Shown in pieces: positions 26,801 to 38,800 of a stretch of 64,000 nucleotides of DNA. The notes beneath the pieces were generated by a model that saw only the letters and a program-made list of their open reading frames with translations, did no database searches and had not been told where the DNA came from. Source of the stretch: Accumulibacter sp. GTDB taxonomy: Bacteria > Pseudomonadota > Gammaproteobacteria > Burkholderiales > Rhodocyclaceae. The position numbers and the translations under genes were made by a program. The first letter of the stretch is position 1; each line of letters starts with the position of its first letter. The stretch lies in the NCBI GenBank assembly GCA_024235715.1, contig JACKLW010000014.1, positions 62,001-126,000 on the forward strand, given 5' to 3'.

Positions 26801-29800
26801 CCCACCATTTGTCGTGCATCGCGCCAGCGGCGTCGGGGGCGGTGCCGCGACGCAGGAAGAGGACTTCGTCGCCGATCTCGACGCCGGTATGGTCTTGCAG
26901 CGTGATCGCCAATTGCACCGGGATGCTGGTCGGTTCTTCGCCGAGGTCGAGACGGAAAGCCCCGAGGGCCTGCAGAATTCCCGGTTCTGGCGCGGCCATT
27001 CCCGTTTCGGCAATCAGGTCGGCAAGGGCGATGCGGTTTATCGAAACCAGCGCATCAGCCGTCAACGCGCCCGCGCCGATCATTACCGTCTCGCCACTCG
27101 CCGCCTGCACGACGCCGCCCTGGTCGGCGGCGATGGTGATGCCTGCGGGCGCGTCGGTGGTCGCGTCGTCGTCGGTCAGTTGCGCGTTCTGCACGCGCAA
27201 CCGAATGTCGGTCTGGGCGATGATTTGCTCGCCGATCTGGCCATAGACATCGACGGAACTCGCCAGATGGACGATCGAGATGCTGACGTCGCCAGCCTTG
27301 AGGGCGGTGATCAGTCCGTCGTCGGCGAGCGTGGCGACGCTGGCGTCGGAGACCAGGTAGCGTGTGCCGCTGTACACGGGCGGGGCGGCCGGGATGATTA
27401 TTTCGAAGCTGTCGCCGCTGTCCGGGTCGGTGTAGCTTTCCAGTGCTGCGGGTTCACCGGGGAAAATCGTCTGGCGGGGCGTGTGGATGTCGGCCTGCTG
27501 ATCGCCGAAGGGGTCCATCAGGTGGACTTTCAACTGCCGCGTGTCGCCGGGTGTGAGGGTGAGCGCAGCGGGGTAGACGTCGGGCTCGATGATCGGCGTT
27601 CCTTCTGTGGCGTAATCGCTTCCGTCGTAGCTTTCGTTCGCGTCGGGTGGCAATCCTGCGGCCCGCACATTGATCGTCCTCACGGCCTGGACCAGGCGCC
27701 CGTCGTGGTCGACACGTTCGGCCACGAGCAGCGCCGGGCCGACCCCGGTGGCGTGGAACATGTCTCGCGTGTCATCCACCTGAAGCGGGCTTGGCATGCG
27801 TCCGCCCAGGCTCGCCAGGTCGGCGGTACCGAGCGTGAGGTAGCTGGCATCCGTAATGATCACGGACGCTTCGTCGTCGAAATCGGCCGTCGCCTGCAGG
27901 CGCGCAAACTGCCCGCTGGCCAGCACCGGCAATGGTGCGAGCCGCAACTGCCGCAGCCTCGCGTCGCTGACATTGATCGTCAGTTCTATTGCGGCACCCG
28001 CCGTGAAGCCGTCGTCGGCCTGTACGGTTACCGTTGCGTCGCCGCTGTACCCGGTTTGCGGCGTGAAGTCGAGTGTCTTTCCGTCGGCGTCGAGATGGGC
28101 GCTGCCGTGGGTGCTGCCAAGGATGCGCCAGAACAGCGTATCGCCTTCGCGGTCTTCGGCGATCTCGCTCAGCGCGCTGCGCGTGCCGAGGTCAGTGTGC
28201 GTCTTCAGCGGACCGAGCGTGGTGTTCGTCACGGGCGCCCGGTTGGCCCTGAAACCCAAGTTTGCGTAGAGGAGCTGGCGATCGGCACTGCCGATCCGAT
28301 CGTCGCCGTCAATATCGGCCAGCAGATCCTGCCCGGTTGCGGCGCGTTCCCACGCCCGGCTATCGACGGCGTCGACCTGTCCATCGCCACTGAGGTCGCC
28401 GGCCACGCTGATGCTCACCTGCGCAGCGCCCGTTCCACTGAGGCGCACGAGCTTGACGCCAGCTTCGGTAACACGCAGCAGTTGGCTGACCCGGCGATCT
28501 GCCGCGGTGCTGCCGACAATCTGCGCGCCGGCGACTTCCACCAGGCCATCGGCGGGGAGCATCGTTTCGAGCACCAGGATCACTGCGCCGTCGCTACCGG
28601 GTGCGTGGATTGTCGAGGCGATTTCGCTTTCGCGCACGCTGAAGGCCAACTCGACCTTGGTGTCGGCGGTCAGTTCGCCGCGCCAGGTGCTGGCGTTGCT
28701 GCTGGCCCAGTTCGCTGCCGTGCCAAGGTTTGCGGTTAGCGGGCCGGTGACCACCGCGCCCGTTGCATCGTAGGCGATTGGCGTACCGAGATCGCTGCCG
28801 CCAAGATGGCGCACGAGGATCAGCCGGCCGGCGCTGTCATAGCGGTAGGCAATTGCTGTTCGGGCAAGGCTGTTGCCGGTATCAGCGGCCGGCGTGGTGA
28901 TGCGCACGATGCGCCCCGCGCCGTCGCGCTGGAAGTCCATGCGTTCGTTGAAATCTCCGCCGATTGCCGCGATGCCCGCGTCCGACACCAGCCAGGCCTG
29001 GCCGTCGGTGAAGCGCACGCTGACGATACGGCCTTGCGCATCGAGCGCGTAACACGTTCCGTCGGGCGCGGTCAGGGAGTAGGCGTTCGGCACCCACGGA
29101 AGACCGCTGCCCTGCTCGTACAGACGGTCACCTTGTCGCTGGAGATTGTCCACGGCACGACGCTCGTCGCTGGCGCGCGCTTGCAGCATCCAGCCGCGGT
29201 CGGTTGTGAAAGCCGGGTGCCAGATCCGCGGCGCGTCCGTTTCGGCGCCCAGGCGCTCACTTTGTGCACCCAGCGTGAACGAGAGGTGTGTCAGGCTCGC
29301 CTTGGCGTCGGCCAGATCGCCGGGGATGCTCAGCCAGACCCGCGCGCCGACTGCCCACGGCGATGTCGCGCCGCCGGCCAGCGTCTCTGGCTGGTCACTG
29401 CTCAGCCGGGTGGCGAGCAGCGGTAGTGTCCAGTTGCCGAAATCACCCACGGGTATCCCGGGCGCAGCGTTGTTTGCCGCGTGCCACTGACGAGCGAGCG
29501 CCAGCGTATGGCCGGCGAGGGCCACGCTGGCGTCGCTCCCGGTGTGACTGGCGAAGGTCTTCTCGGCGCTGTCGAAAATCAGCGCGGCGGCTATCTCGCT
29601 GCTGTGGCCGGCGAGGTCCCAGGCGCTCAAGCGCAGCTGGTAGATGCCGTTATCGAACTGCTGCGGATCGAGATCTGCCAGAACCAGCGGTTGCGCGACA
29701 GTAATTGCCGGTGCCTCGGCTGCGGCGAGAGTTTGCCAGACATTGCTGCCGGCGGCGGCAAGTTGCAGCTGCCAGCCCATCAATTGCGCTTCGGAAAACC

Positions 29801-32800
29801 GGGCAGTGATTGCGGTGCTCGTCCGCAGGCTGCGTGGCTGGCTGCTCGCGCCGGCATCGGCCAGTTCGCCGCTCCAGGCGATCAGCGGTGCAGCGTTGTC
29901 GGCCGGGTCCTTGACGCGCAGGGTTTGCATGCGGGTACTGGTGAAGCCATCGCGGTCGGTGGCAGTGACGCGGATTTCGATCAGCCCGGCCTGGGTCGGC
30001 GTGAGGCGGACTCGGCCGGCGCCATCGAGCGCGACACTCTGCCAGGTGTCAGCCGCAATCGCCGGGCCGCGCGCGCTCACCGTCAGCTGCGCAATGCCGC
30101 TCCATGCGTCGGCGCGGACGCTGAGCAGAATCGCTTGTCCTGGCAGCGCGGGCGCGGCTGGGGTCGTCGTCACAGCGATTGTCGGGGCGGTGGCTGCGGC
30201 GTCGGCGATGGCGCGCAGGATGAAGGTGCCTGATGCCGTGCCATCACCCCCGTGACCGTCGCTGATCGATGCGGTGACGGCAAAGTCGCCGATCTGCCCG
30301 GCACCTGGTGTCCAGTTGAGACGCTGGTTCTGCGCATCGTAGCTGGCGCCTTCCGGAAGACCCTGGAAGCTGATCGTCAGCGCTTTCGTCTGGGGCGAGC
30401 CGTCCGGGTCGTTGGCCGAAATGCCCTCGCTTGCACCGCCGAAGCGTACCGGGATGCTCAGCATATCGCCGATGAGCACGGCGTGGTTGCCGGCGCTGAT
30501 CTGCGGCCGGCGATTGACGTCGAGCACGCGCAGCTGCACGGTCTGCGTGCTCGACGAGTTGGCGGCGCCCTGGCCGTCGTCGGCGCGGAACGTCAACGTG
30601 TAGGGCTGGCTGTCGGCGACGCCGTTGTCGACGACGTCCTGGTCGGGCGTCCATTCGAGGCGGCCGCTGGCGGCGTTGAACGAGGCGCCGGCTGGCGTGT
30701 GCTGGTCATGGATCAGGCTCAGGTGCACGGTATCGCCGTCGGGGTCGCTGGCGAGCAGGGCGAACGCCAGCGTCTCGTTTTCGTTGACCAGTTGCAGCGG
30801 GATCGGCGCGATGCGTGGCGGCTGGTTGTTGTTGGCCACGGCGATTTCGACGTCGCGGACAAATTCCGCCGCACCGTCGCTGGCGGTGACGCGGAAGTGC
30901 CAGAGTCCAGCGATCGTTTCGGCTTCGCTGCCGTCCTGCGCGGCAAACCGGTCGGGTGTCCAGCTGAACGCCGCGCGCTTGTCGTCAGCGGTGAACGTCA
31001 TTGAACGCGGCAGTTCGGTGACGCGCCAGTCGATCAAGTCGGCGTCGCTGTCTTGCGCGAAGATCTCGAGGTCGAGCGGCCTTCCTTCTCTGGCTTCGAT
31101 GTGTATGGTGCTGCCGTCGGCATCGGCGAGCGACTCGCCGTTGACCACAACGCCGAGGAGCGCGGGCGCAGCATTGTCGGATCTCGCGACGATGCGCAGC
31201 GTGTGTCTGCCGACATTCGGTAGTGGCTGTTCGGGGTTGTTGAAGCCGCCCCCCTGTGGTGGCAGGCCACTGTCGGTGGCGATCAGTTCGACGTCGCGGC
31301 TGCCGAGGTCGGTAGCGGTCGGTGTCCAGGTCAGCGTCGCCTGTCCGTACCGGGCGGACGCAGTAAACTCGGCGCCGAACGGCAGACCCTTGGTTGTCCA
31401 GCTCAGCGGATCCTGATCGAGATCGCTGGCGATGACGTTCACCGAGAGCGGCTGGCCAATAACCGCGACGACCTGGCGGGGCGCAGCGATCAGCGGCGCT
31501 TCGCTGTTGCTGCGCACGCTGAGCACGAAGGATCTGGCTGTGCTGAGCGCCTGGGTGGGGTTGCCGTCGCCATCGTCAGTGGCGGTAATGGTGATCGTGT
31601 AATCGCCGCGATCACCTGCCTCTGGAGCAAAGCGGATGACGCCGTGCTGCGCATTTGCTGCGGCCCCTGGCGGCGTCCAGGTGGCGAAACGCGGTAGGCC
31701 ATCGATGGCGACCGTCAACGGCGATGATCCCGGCCGTGCGTCGGCATCGCTGATGTCGACCGGAATCACGATGACGTCGCCGGCATCGACGAAAGCGTTG
31801 CCAAGGTCACCGATCTGCGGCGCGCGGTTGGAATTGCTGACCACGATTGGCAGCGCAAGCTGACTGAGGGCCGGGATCCCCGTGCCGTCGCCGTCATCGC
31901 TTGCGGTGACGACGACCTCGTATCTGCCGGCCTGGGTGTAGTCTGGCGTCCACACGATCTCCAAGGTTTCGGCATCGAAGATCGCTCCCGCCGGCAGACC
32001 GGTGAGCTGGTAGCTGACGCTGGGGGCGGTGGTCTCCGGGCCGCTCGCTTCGGCATCGGGACGCGGGCGGAGGGGAGGCTCGAACTCGGGGTTGTCGGGG
32101 TCGAAGGCGAAGACGCTGATGCGCAGCGGTTGGCCTTCGATGACCTGCCAGTTTTCGGCGGACTCGAAAATTGGTTCGCCGTTGCTGTTGGTGACCTCGA
32201 GGACGAGCTCACGATCGATCGCGGTACGCCGGGTTTCGCCGGCGAGGGTGGTCCAGGTGGCGACGACACTGATCGGAACGCGGTAGCTCCCGTGCTGGTT
32301 GAAGCCCGGCGTCCACGCCAGCCAGCCACTCTGCGGGTCGAGCGTCGCACCACCGGGCAGCCAGCGCGCGCCGTACTCGAGGCTGAGGGTGGTGCCGTCG
32401 GCTTGTGAGTGTCCGGCGATCATTCCGGGTACGGTGGCCGCCAGCTGCAGCGCCCACGCCTCCCCCTCCCGCAGCGCTTGCGGGGCGACGGTGGCAAGGG
32501 TGGGGTAGGCGTAGCCCTGTTCGACGGTGATCGTGAAAGACTGGCTCGAAATCGTCCTGCCATCGCTGGCGACGAGCGTCACGTCATCCCAGACGCCGGC
32601 CTGCTCGTAGTCCGGCGTCCAGTGCAGGACGGCGCTGGCAGCGTCGAAGGACGCCCCGGGTGGCAGATTGCGCATCGCCAGAGTCAGGCGGTCGCCGTCG
32701 GCATCGGCGGCGTGCAGGGGCAGCGACAGCGTTTCGCCTTCGGCGAGGCCGGTGTCCCTTGCACCGTAAATGACCGGCGCGTGGTTGCCACCGCTTACCG

Positions 32801-35800
32801 GCAAGCGGAAGTCGCGCACCGTGGCGCCGCCGCGGCTGTCCTCGACGCGCACGACGATGGGCGTGCTGGCATCGGCGTCCTTGCTTGCCGTCCAGGTCAA
32901 GGTCGCCGTCGCGTGATAACCGTCGTCGGCCGAGTCGATCTCGGTCGACGGCGTCAGTGTCACACCTGCCGGCGCCTCGACGAGTTGCCACCACAGGCGT
33001 GCGCTGTCGGGATCGATCGCCTCGATCGTCGCGTTCCACGCTTCACCGACTGTCGCCGCTGGCAACTGCTCATCGTCGAACCGGTCGGCAAGGCCGAGGC
33101 TTGGCGGAAGATTGTCCCGGGGAAAGGCGTAGACGCCGTGTTCGAGGTTGACCTTGCGCAGGTCTGCGAGACCGGCGCGCAGAGCGAACTCGCCGGCAGG
33201 GATGATGCGAATGGTTCGAGCGGCGATCGTCGCGCCGGCCGCGAGCCCGCCGCCGCGCGCTCGCAGTGCTTCGCTGAGGTCGATCGTCCACAACTCGGCC
33301 TGCGCATCGTTTCCCGGCTGCGCATCGGCAATGGAATCGGTGAAATAGCGGCCGGCGTCGAGTACCAGGATCAGGGGGCCACGGATCGCGTCGTCGCCGA
33401 CATTCGTCACACGGACGTCGTAACTGACCTCGCCGGTGGCACGCATGGCGCGAGTATCGCTGAAGTCGAGGCGGAGTTGGCTGCTCATGTCGGCGAGCGC
33501 CGTGAAGCTGCTCGCATAGCCACCGTGCAAAGGCATTTCGTTGTCGCTCTGCAGGCTCGCGGAAACATCTATCTGGTACGCGCCGGCGGCAAGGCCGGTG
33601 ATCTCCAGCCAGGCGGTTCGCGTCGCACTATCCCAGCGGATCGCCTGTGGCTTGACGACTGCGCCGGTGTTGGCGCCAAGCATGGTGAGCGTGAAGTTGG
33701 CCGGGTTGAGGACGCTGCGCGAGTCTGCCATCCCGTCAGTCGCGTCGTCGGCGCCCTCGGCACTCAAGCCCAACCACATCGGCTGGTCGAAGACGACACC
33801 GATCTGGTTGATCGGCAGTGGCAGCAGGCCGCCATCGGGGATGGTGATCGCCCGGACGACCGGCGCCTGACGCGCTGCGATTTCATCGATACGCGTCGTC
33901 TGGGCGACCAGGATGCGACCGTCAGTGGTGGCAACGACGCTTTCGCCACGGCTGCCATCGCTGGCGACCGGAAGGGCTCGCCGGCTGGCGAGCTCGATCA
34001 TCCAGACAGGGGATTCGTGTGGCGTGCCCTCAGCGCCGGTGTTGACGACGCGCTGGCGGAGGTTGCTCGAAGCGATCAACAGCCCTTCGAGCGCCGTCCC
34101 GGCGGCGCCGAAGGCGATGCTGTCGATGACGCCGGCGAGACGGTACTCAATCTCGGCGCGGCCGGCAGCTGCACCGCCCAGCGGCAGACTGATGATCTCG
34201 CTGCGCGGATTGCGCTGCGCGCCGGCAATCTCGGCGCCGCTCCACCTGACGGCCCACAGGCGTCCGTCGGCAGCGAAGGCAAGATCGCCGACGCGCTGGC
34301 CGCTGAAATGTCGCCAGGCGCGTGCGGGATCAGCCTCGGCGGGGTTGAAGATCTCGATGCCTGTTCCCGACGAGGCGTAGATATCGCCGCTATTCGGGTC
34401 AATGGCCAGTGCATGGGTCAGTGGATCACCGCCCGGAGCGTGGTGGCGTCCGACTATCTCACCGCTGCTGGCGTCAAGCTGCAGCAGTTCGGCGCCCGTC
34501 ATCACCCACAGTTGGCCCAGGTGATCGACGGCCATGTCGGTAATCGGTGCGTCGAGGGAGAACAGCGGTTCCAGGCGAGCGTCACGGGCATTGCTGCCCG
34601 TCTTGCCAATGTGAAATACCTGGTTGCGCTCGGCGCCGGCACTGGCCAGGAAACTGTGATCGGGCAGTTCGACCAGCGCCTGTGCGCCGATGTCGGCGTC
34701 GCTGCCCGCGTAGCCTTCGGCGAAGCTGCGCAAGGCGAACGGTGCAAGTACCGAGCGCAGCTCGCTGCTCCGGCCGGCGGCAACGCGCCCGGGCAGTTGC
34801 GACATGGCCTCGGCGAAGAGGGCATTGGCGGGATAGCTGCGGTCCGCCGCGGCCAGCGGCAACTCGGCGGTCGGTAGTAGCGACGGGTTGACGCCGAGCG
34901 CGTCGAGAATTTCCTGGCGTGCGCCGTCGTCGGGCAGGATGGCGCTGGCTACGGCCACGGCCTCGCGGTTGCCGGCGCGATCGGTGGCCGTGGCCAGGAA
35001 CTCGTAGCGTGTGCCGGCGGTACCGGTGAAGATTGCCTGGCCGATCGTCGGGTCGAGCTGGCGCTGCCAGATGCGGAAGTTGCCGCCGTTTTCGGCGACG
35101 TAGACGGTCACCGACTTGATGCCACTGCCACCGTTGCCGCTGTTTTCCGTGTCCTCGGCGTGCCAGCGGACGTCGAAGCTTGGCGCGCCTTGCGCATCGT
35201 CGCCGAGCGCGGTGACTGTCAGCGCCGTCCGCGGCGCCTCGGCGTCGAGCCTGACCAGCACGCTGCCGCTGTCGATCGGTGGCGACTGGTCGATGAACAG
35301 CCGTGCGCTGGCGGCGATGTCGACGCCTGGCGCCGAGGCGTCGTCAGCGCTGACCGTGTAGCGCAGCGAGCCGCGCTGCGACTGCACGCCGTCGGATCGG
35401 GCGAGCAGGCCGCGTGTGGCATCCCGGAGGACTTCGCCGGTCTGCGGGTCGATCGCCTGCAACAGCCAGGTGGCGATGCGCGTCGAAACATCGATGCCGG
35501 CACTGATGCGCAGGACGAAGCCCTTGCTGCCACTGAAGTCGAAATCGCCCTGGAAACTCGCCTGACCGACCGGCAGGTGCACGTTGATGTCGCCGATCTC
35601 GAGGTCGCCGAGACGAAACGAGCGTGCATCGAGGCTGGCGTCGAGCTGGCTGAGCAGGCGCAGCTGACCGGCTGCCGTTTCGCTGGGGTTGCCGAAATCA
35701 AGCGTGTAAGACAGGGGTGTTGCCGCCGGCACGTAGGCCCTGCCGTCCTCACCGGGCGCTGCTTGCGGACCGGTAACGGCGAGCAGTTGCGTGCCGGCGG

Positions 35801-38800
35801 CCAACTGGCTGGCCGCCTGCTGCAGGTAGCGGCCGAGGTCGAGCGCCTGGCCGGGAAGCGGCTTGAAGTCGGCGTCGAGCACGCCGACGTGACGCAGGTA
35901 CTCGAGTTCGCTGCGGCCGCCGGCAAAGACATCGAAGTTGATGAAGTGCGTTGCCTGCGCCGCCTGACGGTCGTAGTCGGCACGCTCGGCCATCACTGGC
36001 ACCGGGATCTCGACGTAGCCGGCGAGCGCTTGCCGCACTTCCACGTAGTCCACCGCTGCGCGCATTGCCTGCGGGTCGCCGGCGTGTCTGGCGGTATCGC
36101 CGTACCATTGCTGGACGGTGGTGAAGAATTCGAGCAGGTCGCCCTGCGTGCGATAGGTATCGCCACCGCGCGCAAGCAAGACACCGGTGGCGAGCGTGCT
36201 GTTCAGGCCGACGACCTTGGGGTTGGCGCGGATCGGCGGTGCTTCGTCCCGCGGACGCAGCCAGCCAGCCGCTTCGAGCGCGCCCAGCCAGCCGGCAACC
36301 CATTGTCCGGGGTCGGCGGCGAGTGCCGCCAGGCTGGCCGGCGCCGCGCTGTCGATGAGAATTGCAGCGCGTAACCGGGCGGCGTACTCGACCTGTTCGG
36401 CAATGAATTCGTCACGGGTCAGTGGGGTCGCTGCGCCGGCAAGGTTGAAGCGGAAGGGCATAGCCAGGGCCTCGATCGGCAGCAGGTGCTCGTCCGGGTT
36501 CGTCGACAGGAACCTGTTCGCCAGTCCGCCGGCGATTCGGTCGAGGTCCTGTACACCGCCGTCGAGCAAGCCTCGTCCCTGCCACTCCGGGTGCAGCGCG
36601 TAGAGCCGGGCGCGCAGGCCTTCGAAATCTCGGGCCAGCCATTCCGCGAGGCCGGGATAGGTCTGGACGTTGAAGCTCGTGCCGACGTAGGCGCCAGCGG
36701 CAAGGTCGAGGGCGTAACCCGGTATCAGGTTGACGCCAGCAGTATTCTGGACGTTGTCTAGTCTGGCCCAGGGAATATCCGGGCGCGTCGTGCCGGCAAC
36801 CGGCGACGGGCCGTAGCTCTGGGTGTTCCCGGCAGGGTCGAGCGTCGCGCCGTCGGGGCGGCCACCGACGTTGCTGCCGACGACCAGGTAGGGCAGCGCA
36901 AGGCCATTGAGGACCTCGTCGCTGTAACCCATCTCGGGAACGCCGAGGTCGAAGCGCACATAGGGCGTGTCGACGTTGCTCAGGCTTTGCAGCGCGACGC
37001 TGTACAGGCCGTTTTCGCCGGGGTCGAGCGTGCGCGGGCCGCCGATGCCGATGCTCACGTCGGCTTCGATGCCACGCGTGACGAGAAAGCGTTGTGCCTC
37101 GGTGACGCGCTGGCCATCGGGGTTGATCACCGTCAGGTCGTAGAGACCGAGCGGCAGGCTGCGCAGATCGAAAATGGCCCGGATGTGCGTCGCGTCGAGG
37201 ACTTGCCAGCGTTCGGGTTCGGCCTCATGGACGCCCGGACGGGTGATTTTGACGAGGGCGCCGGGTTTGAAGTACGCGCCTTCGATGTCGACGCTGACCC
37301 AGCGATGCTCGTCGTCGCCACTGCCACCCTGGTCCGGGCTTATACGCGTGATCGACAGCGGCAGAAGGTCGGCACGCAGGGTCAGCGGCGACCTGGCGGC
37401 GACCTGTCGGGAGCGAACGAGAACGTAGTAGTCGCCGGACAGGGTAGTCGGCAGCCAGGCTTCCTGATCGGTCGCCAGCGGATTGTCGTAGGCGGCGTCG
37501 AACGTATGGCCGCTGGGGACGTCGCCGTGGCGCAGGTAGAGTTCGTTGCCTTCGTTGCCTTCGTTGCCGCTGTCGCTGTCGCTGGCGCCGGCGCCGGCGC
37601 CGGCGTCGAGGCTGACGCGCAGCGTTTCGCCAGCGGCGACGGCGACCTTGTAGAGGCGCGCCTGCCCCGGACTCAGCATCGTGTCGAGCGGCACACCGAC
37701 CTGCAGTTGCGGGACGCTGACCTGCAGCGTGGCGCCTGACGCGCTACGGTTGTTGACCTCGCCGGGGGGCAGGCTGAGGCCGGCTGCGGTGTAGCGGATG
37801 CTGCCTTCGAAGACTTCGTTGTAGAGGTCGGGACGAACGATCACCCGCCAGCTGCCGTCCTTGAGCGGCGGCAGCGTGACCTCCAGCATGCCATCGTAGC
37901 CAGCGTTCGCGCCAAGGCCGCCTGCATGATCGATCTTGCCGAGCAGCAGGTCGCCGAGATCCCATTGATTGTCGGAGGAAAGATAGACGGCATCGGTCCA
38001 GCGTCCCGACGCCGGGTTGCTCGACTGATTGGCGACGTGGTAGTCGACGCGGATAGGGTCGCCGATGCCGGCGCTGGCGGGCACTATGACCCGGGTGGTG
38101 ACCAGATCGGCCGGCGGCGGGATCCCGATCAGCAGCGGCTGCGGTGCGGCCGCGGCGTTGTTCTGCTCGGCGGCAAATTCGCGGACCCTGCCGAACTCGC
38201 CAGCACCCCAGGCACGTGCCGGGTCGGCGACCACGAAGACGTAGTAGGGGCCGGACAACTGCTGCGGCGCGGTGACCTTCAGGCTGGCATCGTAGCTGCT
38301 GCCGGCGGCCAGGCCGCCAAGATGCTCGAGGTAGCCGAGATAGTGGTCCTGGGCGACATCCAGGAAGCGGTCACGGGAAAGGTAGATCAGGTCGTACCAT
38401 GATCCCTGCTCGCCGGGCGTGTTGCCGCCGGCATTGACGACGCGGTAGGCCACGCTGAAGTCCTGTCCGGCAAGGACGCCTGCGGGAGCGAGCACGTTGG
38501 CCAGCTGCAGGTCGGGCGGTGTTGCCAGGCTGATCGATAGTGCTGTCGAGCCAAGGTTGTTGCCTTCGTCGGCGAATTCGGCGACGGCGCCGGCTGCGTC
38601 ACCGTAGCGGCCCAGGGTCGGCAGACCGTCGCGGATACTGCTGCGTTCGCCCAGCGACGAGCTCCTGAAGATTGCGCTGTCCGCCTTGACCAGGACGTGG
38701 AAGTCGCCACCGATCGATTCGGGCAGGGTCGCGCTCAGCGAAGCGGTGTACGATTCGCCGGGCCGCAGGCCCTGCGGCTGGCCGTTTTCCTGCAACCGTA

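Noticed and set aside
26760-28739. Plus-strand frame of 659 codons opposite the giant gene
   Set aside because: Same cause; several overlapping shadow frames exist here, none with protein-like composition.
32409-34877. Long plus-strand frame (822 codons) opposite the giant gene
   Set aside because: It mirrors the codon periodicity of the giant gene in high-GC DNA, has no domain-like content and is Arg/Gly-rich.
37542-37605. Short regular repeats as a CRISPR remnant
   Set aside because: Units are 6-9 bp, contiguous and in frame, without spacers.
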